Of a stretch of DNA of 64,000 nucleotides, positions 34,299-43,414 are shown in pieces. Position 1 is the first letter of the stretch. Each line of letters begins with the position of its first letter. The DNA comes from Streptomyces sp. RKAG293 (GTDB lineage Bacteria; Actinomycetota; Actinomycetes; Streptomycetales; Streptomycetaceae). The stretch covers positions 1,116,001 to 1,180,000 of the forward strand of contig NZ_JAJOZB010000001.1 of NCBI RefSeq assembly GCF_023701745.1. Direction: 5' to 3'. The notes under the pieces were generated by a model, which was given only the letters and a program-made list of their open reading frames with translations, did no database searches and was not told the origin of the DNA. A program made the translations under genes and the position numbers.

Positions 34299-34814
34299 GC
34301 GAAGGATCGTGAAGCGGTACGCGGCTGGTTCGCCGGGCGCCTGCCGGAAGGACTGTTCACCGAGCTCCTGGACATCACCGTCGACCGGGAGGAGATCACC
34401 GTCGTCGGCCGGATCCCCGAGCCCGAACTGGCCGCGGACGTCTCGCAGGCGGAGCGGGACGCGGCCCAGGAGGGGCGCATCGCGGAGTTCCGCGGGCGCA
34501 CCCGCGGCGCCCGCATGGAGGTGGCCCGGGAGGCCGAGGAGAAGTACGGGCGCAAGGTGTCGTGGGGTGTGCAGTGCGCGGACACCCGCGGCTGGTACAC
34601 CACGGTCGCCGCGCCGGTCATGACGCGGCTGCGCCAGCCCGAGCGCCAGGTGCTCGACACCCTGATCGCGGGGGGCGTCGCCCGCAGCCGCAGCGACGCG
34701 CTGGCCTGGTGCGTACGGCTGGTCCAGCGCAACGCCGACGACTGGCTCGGCGATCTGCGCGGTTCCCTGGAACACGTCGAGCAGGTGCGCGCCCAGGGGC
34801 CCGACAAGGACTGA
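34290..34814 (+). CDS. Hypothetical protein with ribbon-helix-helix-like C-terminal half
   Basis: 174 residues. The ATG at 34290 is preceded by GGGAGGAG. The N-terminal half (MITAKDREAVRGWFAGRLPE, then the acidic VDREEITVVGRIPEPELA and a charged helix with ARMEVAREAEEKYGRKVSWG) has no family I recognise. Residues about 121-150 read RQPERQVLDTLIAGGVARSR, then SDALAWCVRLVQR, which matches the RHH pattern of beta-strand, turn and two helices (compare ASRSEALREALRLL in CopG/Arc-like proteins). It is divergent from the PLP lyase at 34176 with 113 bp between, so it may regulate that gene or itself. The function is inferred only. Confidence 0.75.
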   Translation: MITAKDREAVRGWFAGRLPEGLFTELLDITVDREEITVVGRIPEPELAADVSQAERDAAQEGRIAEFRGRTRGARMEVAREAEEKYGRKVSWGVQCADTRGWYTTVAAPVMTRLRQPERQVLDTLIAGGVARSRSDALAWCVRLVQRNADDWLGDLRGSLEHVEQVRAQGPDKD

Positions 34815-34843
34815 CTCCCGTCCGCCGCGGACCGACACCCCCT

Positions 34844-34885
34844 CGTGCCGGCGCCGTCCCGCCACCGCGGGGCCGCGCCGGCACG
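34844..34885 (+). terminator. Hairpin terminator after the RHH-like gene
   Basis: CGTGCCGGCGC (34844-34854) pairs with GCGCCGGCACG (34875-34885), and an inner CCCGC/GCGGG stem extends the hairpin. It begins 30 bases downstream of the stop of the RHH-like gene and upstream of the exo-glucosaminidase. Well placed for termination. Confidence 0.6.
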
Positions 34886-34947
34886 CGCATGTCTCCCAGG
34901 CGCCGTTGACACGGCCTGCCCGCCTCCCTAAATTCAGGGGAACCGTA

Positions 34948-34965
34948 TTAGTAAAGTTCCTTAAC
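34948..34965. promoter_or_regulatory. Candidate ROK/CsnR-type operator upstream of exo-glucosaminidase
   Basis: TTAGTAAAGTTCCTTAAC is an AT-rich imperfect palindrome about 60 bp before the GH2 start. Its central TAAAGTTCCT resembles, from memory, the operators of ROK-family repressors such as CsnR that control chitosanase genes in Streptomyces. The regulator itself is not in this window. Tentative. Confidence 0.35.
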
Positions 34966-35024
34966 TTGAAACTCGGCACCCCCGCCCAGGCGCGAACCCC
35001 CCACGAGCCACTGGGAGATCCAGC

Positions 35025-37759
35025 GTGTTCCTCCGTCCGGCACCACACCGTCGACGGCAGGCCACCGCGGCGGCACTCGCCGTCCTCGGTCTCGCCCTCG
35101 CCCTCGTCCTCCCCGCCAACGCCGCTCCCCCGGCCCCCGCCGCAGCCCGCCCGGCGGCACCGGTCACCGTGACCGCACCGGAGCCGGGCTCGGCGACCGC
35201 CCTCACCGGCTACGCCATCCAGTCGTCCGCCAAGGTCACCGACTCCCCCACCGCGGTCTCCACACCCGGTTATCCGGCCGCCGGCTGGTACCCGGCCGGT
35301 CCGCGCTCCACCGTGCTCGCGGCACTGCTCGCCACCGGCCGCTACGCGGACCCGTTCTACTCGCAGAACCTCAAGAAGATCCCCACCGCGGACTTCGCCG
35401 TCCCGTGGTGGTACCGCTCCGACTTCACCGTCAGCGACACGTCCGCGCGCACCTATCTGGACTTCAGCGGCGTCGTCTCCGCCGCCGACGTGTACGTCAA
35501 CGGCGTCCGGATCGCGACCAAGGACGCGGTGGCCGGCGCCTACACCCGGCATGAGCTGGATGTCACCTCCCAGGTCAGGGCGGGTACCAACACCGTCGCC
35601 TTCCTCGTCCAGCCGAACGATCCCCGGAAGAACCTGACCATGGGGTGGATCGACTGGCTCCAGCCGCCGCCCGACGAGAACATGGGCCTCGTCCGGGACG
35701 TCCTGGTGCGCCGCGGCGGACCGGTGGCGCTGCGGGACGCGCACGTGGTCACCGCCCTCGCACTGCCGTCCCTCGGCTCGGCCGACCTGACCGTGAAGGC
35801 ACAGGTCCGCAACGACACCGCGGACCCGGTCACGACGACCGTGTCCGGCACGATCGGCGCCATCACCTTCAGCCAGAACGTCGGCCTCGCCGCACACGAG
35901 TCCAAGGCGGTCGCCTTCGCGCCGTCCGGCTATCCCCAACTGCGGCTGAACCAGCCCGCGGTGTGGTGGCCGGCCGGCATGGGCGCCCAGTCGATGTACG
36001 ACCTGCGGCTGACCGCCAGCGTCTCGGGCACCGCCTCCGACAGCGCGCAGGAGCGCTTCGGGATCCGGGACGTCAAGGCGCCCGTGGACGGCAACGGCGC
36101 GCGCCAGTACTCCGTCAACGGCCGCAAGCTGCTCATCAAAGGCGGCGGCTGGTCACCCGACGTGTTCCTGCGCTGGGACCGCACGTACACCGAGGACCGG
36201 CTGCGGTACGCGCTCGATCTGGGCCTCAACACCATCCGGCTCGAAGGCCACATCGAACCGGACGAGTTCTTCGACCTCGCCGACCGGTACGGCATCCTGA
36301 CGATGCCCGGCTGGGAGTGCTGCGACAAGTGGGAGGGCAACGTCAACGGCGGCGAGCCCGGCGACAAGTGGACCGCGGCCGACTACCCCGTCGCGAAGGC
36401 GTCCATGGCCGGTGAGGCCGCCCGGCTGCGCGACCACCCCAGCGTCATCTCGTTCCTCATCGGCAGCGACTTCGCCCCCGACGCCACCATCGAGAAGGGC
36501 TACGTCGACGCCCTGAAGGCCGCCGACTGGCCGACACCCGTGGTCGCGGCCGCCTCCGCCAAGTCCGCACCGCTGTCGGGACCGTCCGGCATGAAGATGA
36601 GCGGTCCCTACGACTGGGTGCCGCCCAACTACTGGTACGCCAAACGCGAGGGCGGCGCCACCGGCTTCAACTCCGAGACCAGCGCCGGCCCCGACATCCC
36701 CACCCTGGACACCCTGCGCCGCACGCTGTCCCCCGCCGAACTCGAAACCCTCTGGAAGGACCCCACCGCCCCCAGTACCACCGCTCGCCCTCGTCGACCT
36801 TCAAGGACCTCAAGCTCTTCGGCAACGCGCTGACCGGCCGCTACGGCAAGCCGACCGGCTTGGACGACTACGTCCGCAAGGCGCAGCTGGCCCAGTACGA
36901 GGCCGTCCGCGCCCAGTTCGAGTCCTACGGCCGCAACGCCTCCGACAGCTCCCAGCCGGCCACCGGAGTCATCTACTGGATGTTCAACAGCGGCTGGACC
37001 TCGCTGCACTGGCAGCTGGTCGACCGCTATCTCGACCAGGGCGGCGCCTACTTCGGCGCCAAGAAGGCCAACGAACCGCTGCACGTGCAGTACTCGTACG
37101 ACACCCGCTCGGTGGTCCTGGTCAACAACCGGCACGCGGCCGCGTCCGGACTCACCGCCCGGGTCAGCCTGTACAACACCGACGGGACCATGAAGTACGA
37201 CAAGACCAGTACCGGACTGACGGTCGGCGGTGACGGCGCCAAGACCACCGCACTCACCGTGCCGTCCACAGTGAGCGGGCTGTCCTCCACCTATCTGGCC
37301 AAGCTCGTGCTGACGGACTCCTCGGGCGCCGAGGTCAGCCGCAACGTGTACTGGCTCTCCACCCGGCAGGACGTCCTGGACTGGGACAACACTGACTGGT
37401 ACTACACCCCCACGACCGCCTACGCCGACCTCAAGGGACTCAGCTCCCTGGCTCCGGCCACCGTCACCGCGACGGCACGGACCACCGCCGGAAGCGACGG
37501 CACGTCCACCACCTCGGTCACCCTCAGCAACACGGGCACGGGCAAAGCGCCCGCGCTGCTGACCGACGCCCATCTGGTGGACGGCGCCGGCGCCCCGGTG
37601 CTGCCGGTGACCTGGTCCGACAACGAGGTGAGTCTCTGGCCCGGCGAGTCGGTGACGTTCACCGCCTCGTACCGGACCGCTGACCTGCACGGCTCCGCGC
37701 CCCGCGTGCGGGTCTCGGGCTGGAACACCGCCACCGCCACCGTCCCCGCGAACCGGTAG
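35025..37759 (+). pseudogene. csxA: Exo-beta-D-glucosaminidase (GH2, CsxA-like), frameshifted
   Basis: A secreted GH2 enzyme that would release glucosamine from the non-reducing end of chitosan. An N-terminal signal peptide (AALAVLGLALALVLPANAA) is followed by GH2 sugar-binding and jelly-roll segments: DFAVPWWYRSDFTV and SGVVSAADVYVNGVRIATKD. The TIM-barrel block LLIKGGGWSPDVFLRWDRTY follows. VISFLIGSDFAPD carries the S-D acid/base motif of this subfamily, and GATGFNSETSAGPDIPTL the nucleophile Glu. Near 36773 the frame shifts: the first frame ends at 36833 (602 residues) and the rest resumes in another frame. Restoring one C in the five-C run at 36769-36773 gives a continuous 911-residue protein reading APQYHRSPSSTF. 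Either a real disabling mutation or a homopolymer sequencing error. Confidence 0.88.
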
Positions 37760-37776
37760 CCGCCGGTACCTGCGAA

Positions 37777-37816
37777 TGCCGCGCCCGGCCGCTGGTGACA
37801 GCGGCCGGGCGCGGCA
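37777..37816. terminator. 17-bp perfect hairpin between convergent genes
   Basis: The left arm 37777-37793 (TGCCGCGCCCGGCCGCT) and the right arm 37800-37816 pair perfectly around GGTGAC. It lies between the stops of the GH2 gene (37759) and the beta-helix lectin (37824), so it can terminate both. Confidence 0.78.
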
Positions 37817-37823
37817 TCGTGAA

Positions 37824-40046
37824 CTACGGGTAGCTGACGAGGTTGGCGACGTTGCTGCCCGAGTTGGACGGGCCGCCGGTGGAGTTGATGACGTGGTTGA
37901 TGGTTCCGGTGCCGCCCAGCGAGACGGTCACCATGTTGTGGAACTTCACACCCGAGGTGTTCGGTACTTCGAAGGAGTGCTCCTCGACGACCGCGGGATT
38001 GCTGCTGAAGTAGCAGTAGCTGCCGAAGCCCCATGCCTCATGGCTGGTGACCGCGTCCGCGACCTTGTAGGCGGCGTAGCCTCGGGTGCCGCCGTTCATC
38101 CAGGCCGCCTGGTTCGGCGGATCGTAGGGAAGCTCGTTCTGGTAGAAGTACGTGCGGCCGCCGTTGCCGTTCCAGATGGTCTGGTACTGCTGGTAGTGCT
38201 CGACGAACAGCCCGTACATCGTGACGTTGTTGCCGTTCACGACCAGTCCGGTGGCCGCCGTGTTGGACGTCCATCCGACGCCGCTGCCGTGGTCGGCCCG
38301 CCACAGCCACATGTGGTCGCCGATGACGTTGGAGCTGTTGACCACCAGGCTCTGGGTGGCCTTCCCGACGCCCGCGCCGCCGATGCGGAAGAACACGTCG
38401 TGCAGGGAGGTCGGGTCGGCCGAGTGGCTCTGGCTCGAGCCGGCCGGGCCGACCTGCATGAGCGTCGCGGAGTTCACCGAACCGGCGTCGATCAGCAGTC
38501 CGGCTACCTTCACTCCGTCGACGTCCGCGACCGACATCGCGGTCACGCCGTTGTCCGGGACCAGCGTGGCGAGGCCCAGACCGAGGACGACGGTGTCGGG
38601 ACGGGTCACCCTGATCGTGTCGTTGAGGTGGTAGACGCCCGGGGTGAACAGCAGGTTCTTGCCCTGCGCGAGGGCCCCGTTGATGTCGGCCGAGGTCGCG
38701 CCCTGCTTGACGATGAAGAACTGGCTGATGGGCAGCGAGGAGCCGGCGGCCGTGCCGTTGGCCCAGGTGGTGCCCTGCGAGTTCGACCGCAGTGCGGGGA
38801 CGAACACCTGGTAGGCACCCGCCGCGTCGATGTAGAGGAACGGCTTCTCACGTGTGACGGGGGTCTGGTTCACCGTGGTGTAGGGCGGGTTGGGGAAGGT
38901 GTTGGCGGGCGCGTTGGTGTCGCCGACGAAGACCATGTTCCAGTTGGATCCGGTCCAGCTGCCCCACTGGCTGTTCCGTGACAGCCACTGCTGCTGCGAA
39001 CCGGAGCGCACCTGGCCGTCGACCTTGGAGTCGGCCATGAAGCCGCCGCTGGACCAGCCGCCGTCGTCCAGGGCGAGATTGCCGCGCACATGCATGCGCC
39101 GGTACGGCGCGGCCTGCGAGACGGCCCACCGGTCGGTGCCCGAGGTGGGGTTGACGGAGAGGTTCTCGGCGGAGCGCCAGAAGTTCTGGGTGGCGTTGCC
39201 CTGGAACCAGTCGGCTTCCGCGTGCACACCGCCGTTGATGGTGACCGCGTCGGGCGACAGGCCGAGACCGGCCACCTGTGTGTAGAAGCCGACGTTGACG
39301 TCGGCGTTGTAGGTGCCCGGCTTGAACAGCAGCGCGAAGCGGTTGGCGCCGAACTGGTTGGTCTCCTGCTGGCTGAAGACGGTGTTCAGCCGGCTCTGGA
39401 TCGTCGACGCGGACATCGACGGGTCGAAGACGGAGACGTTGGGGCCCAGGTCAGGGGTGCCGGGCGGGTTGTCCGGCGGGGTGCCGGTCGCCGGGGTCAC
39501 CTGGAAGGACTGGGCCGTGCTGCCGTTGCAGGCCCACTGCTGCAGCTGGACGCTGTTGGCGGTCGAGGCGCTCGGCACGTCCAGGCACTTGCCGCTGTTG
39601 CGGCTGACGAAGTGGTACGAGCCGCCGGTCTCCTCGACCGGCAGCCACTGCTGGTTGTTGCCGCCGCCGTAGGTCCACAGGTGGATCAGGCCGCCGTCGG
39701 CGGTGGAGACGTCGGCGACGTCCCACACCTGGGCTGCGTTGCCCTGGCTGTTGACCCGGACGTAGCCGTCACTGGTGGCCTGGAACTGCCACTGCTGCGC
39801 GGCGGTACCGTTACAGGTGTACTGCTGCACGGCGGTGCCGTTGGCCGTCGAGGCGGCGCGGGCGTCCGCGCACAGGCCGCTGTTCTTGTTGGCGACGGTG
39901 ACGAGCCCGGTGGGCAGCGCCGCCGCGGACGCCTTGCCGGCCGGCGCCAGGAGCGTCCAGCAGGTCATGGCGAGGACGACGAACGCCAGCGCCAGCGGTG
40001 CCGCTCTTCGGGCGGTGAGCGGATGGTTCGAGTGTCGTGCGGTCAC
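37824..40046 (-). CDS. Secreted ricin-lectin / right-handed beta-helix protein
   Basis: A 740-residue secreted protein. The signal peptide (PLALAFVVLAMTCWTLLAPAG) is followed by a ricin-type beta-trefoil CBM13-like domain (about residues 45-190) with Q-x-W motifs (TAAQQWQF, NNQQWLP) and C-N-G repeats. The rest (about 205-730) is a long right-handed beta-helix of the pectate-lyase type (SVFDPSMSASTIQSRLNTVF, then PGTYNADVNVGFYTQVAGLG, with many repeated Asn/Gly turns). Similar proteins are often annotated as adenylyl cyclase, which has no basis in the sequence; a polysaccharide-active enzyme related to GH55 is more plausible. The start is GTG with AGGAG. It follows the chitinase gene by 34 bp on the same strand, so it is probably co-transcribed with it. 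Substrate unknown. Confidence 0.85.
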   Translation of the reverse strand: MTARHSNHPLTARRAAPLALAFVVLAMTCWTLLAPAGKASAAALPTGLVTVANKNSGLCADARAASTANGTAVQQYTCNGTAAQQWQFQATSDGYVRVNSQGNAAQVWDVADVSTADGGLIHLWTYGGGNNQQWLPVEETGGSYHFVSRNSGKCLDVPSASTANSVQLQQWACNGSTAQSFQVTPATGTPPDNPPGTPDLGPNVSVFDPSMSASTIQSRLNTVFSQQETNQFGANRFALLFKPGTYNADVNVGFYTQVAGLGLSPDAVTINGGVHAEADWFQGNATQNFWRSAENLSVNPTSGTDRWAVSQAAPYRRMHVRGNLALDDGGWSSGGFMADSKVDGQVRSGSQQQWLSRNSQWGSWTGSNWNMVFVGDTNAPANTFPNPPYTTVNQTPVTREKPFLYIDAAGAYQVFVPALRSNSQGTTWANGTAAGSSLPISQFFIVKQGATSADINGALAQGKNLLFTPGVYHLNDTIRVTRPDTVVLGLGLATLVPDNGVTAMSVADVDGVKVAGLLIDAGSVNSATLMQVGPAGSSQSHSADPTSLHDVFFRIGGAGVGKATQSLVVNSSNVIGDHMWLWRADHGSGVGWTSNTAATGLVVNGNNVTMYGLFVEHYQQYQTIWNGNGGRTYFYQNELPYDPPNQAAWMNGGTRGYAAYKVADAVTSHEAWGFGSYCYFSSNPAVVEEHSFEVPNTSGVKFHNMVTVSLGGTGTINHVINSTGGPSNSGSNVANLVSYP

Positions 40047-40080
40047 GGAGTACTCCTGTCGTTGTGGGGTGCGGCGGTCA

Positions 40081-41499
40081 TCAGCTGGGGAGCGCCCACT
40101 GCTGATTGGCCGACCCCGCGCAGTCCCACAGCTGGAGGCGCGTGCCGTTGGCCGAGCTCTGCCCGGTGGCGTCGAGGCAGCGGCCCGAGGCGGGGTTCAC
40201 CAGCGTGTTGCCGGAGCGGGTCCACTTCTGGGCGCCACCGCCGGAGCAGTCCCACAGCTGGATCTTCGTCCCGTTGGCGGTGCCCTGGCCGGTGGCGTCC
40301 ATGCACTTGCCCAGCGCCTTCAGGGAGCCGTCCGCGGCGACGGTCCAGTTCTGGGCGCCGGTGCCGTTGCAGTCGTAGAGCTGTACGGCGGTGCCGTTGG
40401 CCGAACTCGCGGCCGCCACGTCGACGCACTTGCCGGCGATGCCGGTGATCCGCCCGGTGGGCTCGGTCCCGCCGCCACCGTTGTTGCCGGTGATCGCGTT
40501 GAAGGTGCGGGCGAACTGGTACGGGCTCTGCGAGGTGCCGCTGCAGCTGTCGGACAGGGTGCCGTTGCTGGCGCAGGCCTTGTCGCGGCCCAGTGCCCAG
40601 AAGGACAGCTCCTGAATGCCGTGGCTGGCGGCGAAGGTCTCCAGCGAGGTGGCGTTGGCGGTGCTGAAGACCTCGTTGGTCGAGTCGTTCACCCCGATCA
40701 TGGGGGTGTTGCCCTCCATCGCCCACAGCTGGTCGGAGGTCTTGGTGTTCCAGATCTGGCCGAGCTGGCCGTGCAGGGCGGTGGCGGCGTTGATGGCGGC
40801 CTGGCCCATGTCCATCGAGGGCCCGTAGTCCATCGTCATGATGTTGACGACGCTGACGTTGAGGCCGCGGCTCTTCGCGTTGTTCAGCAGGCTGATGGAG
40901 TTGGACTCCAGCCCGGTCGGGTTGACCGGGAGGGTGTAGTCGACGGCGAGGGTGCGGCCGGCCGCCGCGTACTGCTGCTGCAGGGCGGCGAGCGCCTGGT
41001 TGCGGCGGTCGTTGGCGGCGGTGTCGTTGAGCGCGCCGCCTTCGATGTCCAGGTCGATGCGGGTCAGGTTGAGGGTGTCGACGACCCTCTTGTACTGCGC
41101 CTGGAGCGAGGAGACCGACGTACACGCCTGGCCGAGTTCGGTGCCGGCGGCGCCGCCGAAGGAGGCGATGACATCGCCGCCGGAGGCGCGCAGGCTGTTG
41201 ATGGCGCTGGTCCATCCGGCGTCACCTATGTCGGTGTTGCCGTTGAACGTCGCGTTGCATCCGCCGCCGCCGATGACGAAGGCGAGCGTGAAGTACTTGA
41301 GGCCGGTGGCGGCCTGCGCACTGGCCATCGCCGAGGGCGAGTTCCAGGTCTCGACGTAAGGAGCCGCGTAGTGCGCGGGGAATCCGGGTCCGGGGTTGGC
41401 GGCGGCGTTCGCGGCCGGGCTGCTGCCGAGCAGCAGACCTCCGGACATGATCGGGATCGCTGCGGCGACCAGGGTTTTCTTCAGGCGTGACCAGGGCAT
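40081..41499 (-). CDS. Secreted GH18 chitinase with ricin-type lectin domain
   Basis: 472 residues. The ATG at 41499 follows GAAGGA. An N-terminal signal peptide (TLVAAAIPIMSGGLLLGSSP, cleavage near A-N-A-A) is followed by a GH18 catalytic domain, about residues 35-325. ASGGDVIASFGGAAGTELGQ is strand 3, [20 protein letters not shown] contains the catalytic D-x-x-D-x-D-x-E in its D-L-D-I-E form (Glu as acid), and VVNIMTMDYGPSMDM is a conserved substrate-binding block. A C-terminal ricin beta-trefoil (about 345-472) contains three repeats ending QNW, QKW and QQW. It belongs to the bacterial GH18 chitinase D-like group that binds and cuts chitin. It is the first gene of a two-gene operon with the beta-helix lectin; DasR-like and inverted-repeat sites lie upstream. 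Confidence 0.93.
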   Translation of the reverse strand: MPWSRLKKTLVAAAIPIMSGGLLLGSSPAANAAANPGPGFPAHYAAPYVETWNSPSAMASAQAATGLKYFTLAFVIGGGGCNATFNGNTDIGDAGWTSAINSLRASGGDVIASFGGAAGTELGQACTSVSSLQAQYKRVVDTLNLTRIDLDIEGGALNDTAANDRRNQALAALQQQYAAAGRTLAVDYTLPVNPTGLESNSISLLNNAKSRGLNVSVVNIMTMDYGPSMDMGQAAINAATALHGQLGQIWNTKTSDQLWAMEGNTPMIGVNDSTNEVFSTANATSLETFAASHGIQELSFWALGRDKACASNGTLSDSCSGTSQSPYQFARTFNAITGNNGGGGTEPTGRITGIAGKCVDVAAASSANGTAVQLYDCNGTGAQNWTVAADGSLKALGKCMDATGQGTANGTKIQLWDCSGGGAQKWTRSGNTLVNPASGRCLDATGQSSANGTRLQLWDCAGSANQQWALPS

Positions 41500-41962
41500 G
41501 GCTGTCCTTCGGAACGTGCGCCAAGGGAGCGCGTGGGGGTGCCCGCCGCCCCAGGGGTGGCGGAGTCCTGACCGGTGGTGCGCAGGCCGCGGCACGCCCC
41601 GGTGTGGTGCGGCTCCGGGCGTGTCGTGGCCGGTGGTGCGACCGGTGCACGGCTGGTGTGCGGCCGTGCATCAGCTGTGGTGGGACGAGCCGCCGGTGAT
41701 CTGGTGGGGGGTCGGCGGCGGCCGCCGGAGAAGGCCGGGTAAGGAAGTTGCGGAAGCGCGGCTTCTTTTATCACCACTTAGTTCAAGGGGTGATTGAACT
41801 CGCGTGATCATGGTCGCGTCAAGGGTCTGGACCAATCAAATGGAACTCGCCCCACCACGCCCTTTCCGCTGCCGCCGCGCCCGTGCGACGGGTGGTGGCC
41901 GTACCCGGGCCGTTGGGCGAAGATGACTTCTGGACGCCCGCCCCCTGCAGACAGGCCCTCTC
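41500..41962. promoter_or_regulatory. Divergent regulatory region upstream of chitinase and FAD oxidoreductase
   Basis: 463 bp between the chitinase (minus) and the flavoprotein (plus), with no supported gene. It holds a perfect 7-bp inverted repeat, AGTTCAA (41780-41786) and TTGAACT (41794-41800), and a DasR-like box at 41823-41834. The 41755-41805 stretch is unusually AT-rich. Both sites sit nearer the flavoprotein start than the chitinase start, so either gene could be the target. Confidence 0.5.
41823..41834. promoter_or_regulatory. Candidate DasR-responsive element (dre) upstream of chitinase 1
   Basis: GGGTCTGGACCA matches the core dre consensus TGGTCTAGACCA at 10 of 12 positions. DasR is the GntR-family regulator that represses chitin and GlcNAc genes in Streptomyces and is released by glucosamine-6-phosphate. 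The box is about 320 bp from the chitinase ATG, a long but not impossible distance. Confidence 0.45.
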
Positions 41963-43414
41963 ATGAGCCCCTCACCCCAGTCATCCGGGACCACGACGTA
42001 CGACGTCATCGTGATCGGCGCGGGCCCGGTGGGAGAGAACCTCGCGGACCGCACCCGCGCCGCGGGCCTCACCACCGTCGTCGTGGAGAGCGAACTCATC
42101 GGCGGCGAATGCTCCTACTGGGCCTGCATGCCCAGCAAGGCGCTGCTGCGCCCGGTGGCCGCGCTGGCGGGCGCCCGCGCCGTCGCCGGTTCCCGCGAAG
42201 CGGTGAGCGGCGGTCTCGACGCCGCCGCGGTGCTGGCCCGGCGCGACGATTTCGCCTCGCACTGGAAGGACGACGGACAGGCCGCCTGGCTGGAATCCGT
42301 CGATGTCGACCTGGTACGCGGCGAAGGGCGGCTCGACGGGCCGCGCCAGGTCGTCGTCCGCACACCCGAGGGCACGGAACGGACGCTGACCGCCCGGCAC
42401 GCCGTCGCGGTCTGCACCGGCAGCCGCGCCGTCCTGCCGGAACTGCCCGGCCTCGACGAGGCGCACCCGTGGACGAGCCGGGAGGCCACGTCCTCGCCGG
42501 CCGTGCCCGGCCGGCTGGTCGTGGTGGGCGGCGGCGTGGTCGGCGTCGAGATGGCGACGGCCTGGCGGGCGCTGGGCTCCGAGGTCACCCTCCTGGTGCG
42601 CGGCGCCCAACTGCTGCCCAGGATGGAACCGTTCGCGGGCGAGTCCGTCGCGACGTCACTGACCGAGGCGGGCGCCATCGTACGCACCGGGGTCGACGTG
42701 GCGGCCGTCCGCCGGGAGTCGCCGTCCGCACCGGTGACCGTGATCCTGGAGGGCGGGGAGGAGATCGAGGCGGACGAGGTCCTCTTCGCCACCGGCCGCG
42801 CCCCGCGGACCGACGGCCTCGGCCTGGAGACCGTCGGGCTCACCGATGGATCATGGCTGGAAGTCGACGACTCCTGCCGGGTCACCGCCGTCGACGGCGG
42901 CTGGCTGTACGCGGTCGGCGACGTCAACCACCGCGCCCTGCTGACCCATCAGGGCAAGTACCAGGCCCGGATCGCGGGCGCCGCCATCGGCGACCTCGCG
43001 GCCGGCCGGCCGCTGGACACCTCGCCGTGGGGTCCGCACGCCGCGACCGCCGATGTGGCGGCGGTGCCGCAGGTGGTGTTCACCGAACCCGAGATCGCCT
43101 CCGTCGGCCTGACCGCCCAGGAGGCCGAACGCGCCGGACGCCGGATCCGCGTCGTCGACCACGACCTCGGCCGGGTCGCCGGCGCGTCCCTCTACGCGGA
43201 CGGCTACCGCGGCCAGGCCCGCATCGTCATCGACCTGGACCGCGGCCACCTCATCGGCGCCACCTTCACCGGCCCCGGCGTCAGCGAACTGCTGCAGTCC
43301 GCCACCATGGCCGTCGCGGGCGAGATCCCCGTCGACCGCCTCTGGCACGCCGTCCCCGCCTACCCGACGATCAGCGAAGTCTGGCTGCGGCTGCTGGAGA
43401 CCTACCGGCAGTAG
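41963..43414 (+). CDS. FAD-dependent pyridine nucleotide-disulfide oxidoreductase (dihydrolipoyl dehydrogenase-like)
   Basis: A 483-residue class I flavoprotein disulfide reductase. The N-terminal FAD Rossmann motif is VIVIGAGPVGENLADRTRAA. The redox disulfide motif is GGECSYWACMPSKALLRP, where C-x4-C is conserved but the spacing residues S-Y-W-A differ from the L-N-V-G of lipoamide dehydrogenase. The NAD motif is LVVVGGGVVGVEMATAWRAL. YAVGDVNHRALLTHQGKYQA is the FAD-O2' block, and the C-terminal dimerisation domain carries HAVPAYPTISEVWLRL (the H-x4-E pair substitutes as H-A-V-P-A-Y-P-T). There is no lipoyl-complex partner nearby, so this is a lone oxidoreductase of unknown substrate. It is divergent from the chitinase. 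Confidence 0.88.
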   Translation: MSPSPQSSGTTTYDVIVIGAGPVGENLADRTRAAGLTTVVVESELIGGECSYWACMPSKALLRPVAALAGARAVAGSREAVSGGLDAAAVLARRDDFASHWKDDGQAAWLESVDVDLVRGEGRLDGPRQVVVRTPEGTERTLTARHAVAVCTGSRAVLPELPGLDEAHPWTSREATSSPAVPGRLVVVGGGVVGVEMATAWRALGSEVTLLVRGAQLLPRMEPFAGESVATSLTEAGAIVRTGVDVAAVRRESPSAPVTVILEGGEEIEADEVLFATGRAPRTDGLGLETVGLTDGSWLEVDDSCRVTAVDGGWLYAVGDVNHRALLTHQGKYQARIAGAAIGDLAAGRPLDTSPWGPHAATADVAAVPQVVFTEPEIASVGLTAQEAERAGRRIRVVDHDLGRVAGASLYADGYRGQARIVIDLDRGHLIGATFTGPGVSELLQSATMAVAGEIPVDRLWHAVPAYPTISEVWLRLLETYRQ

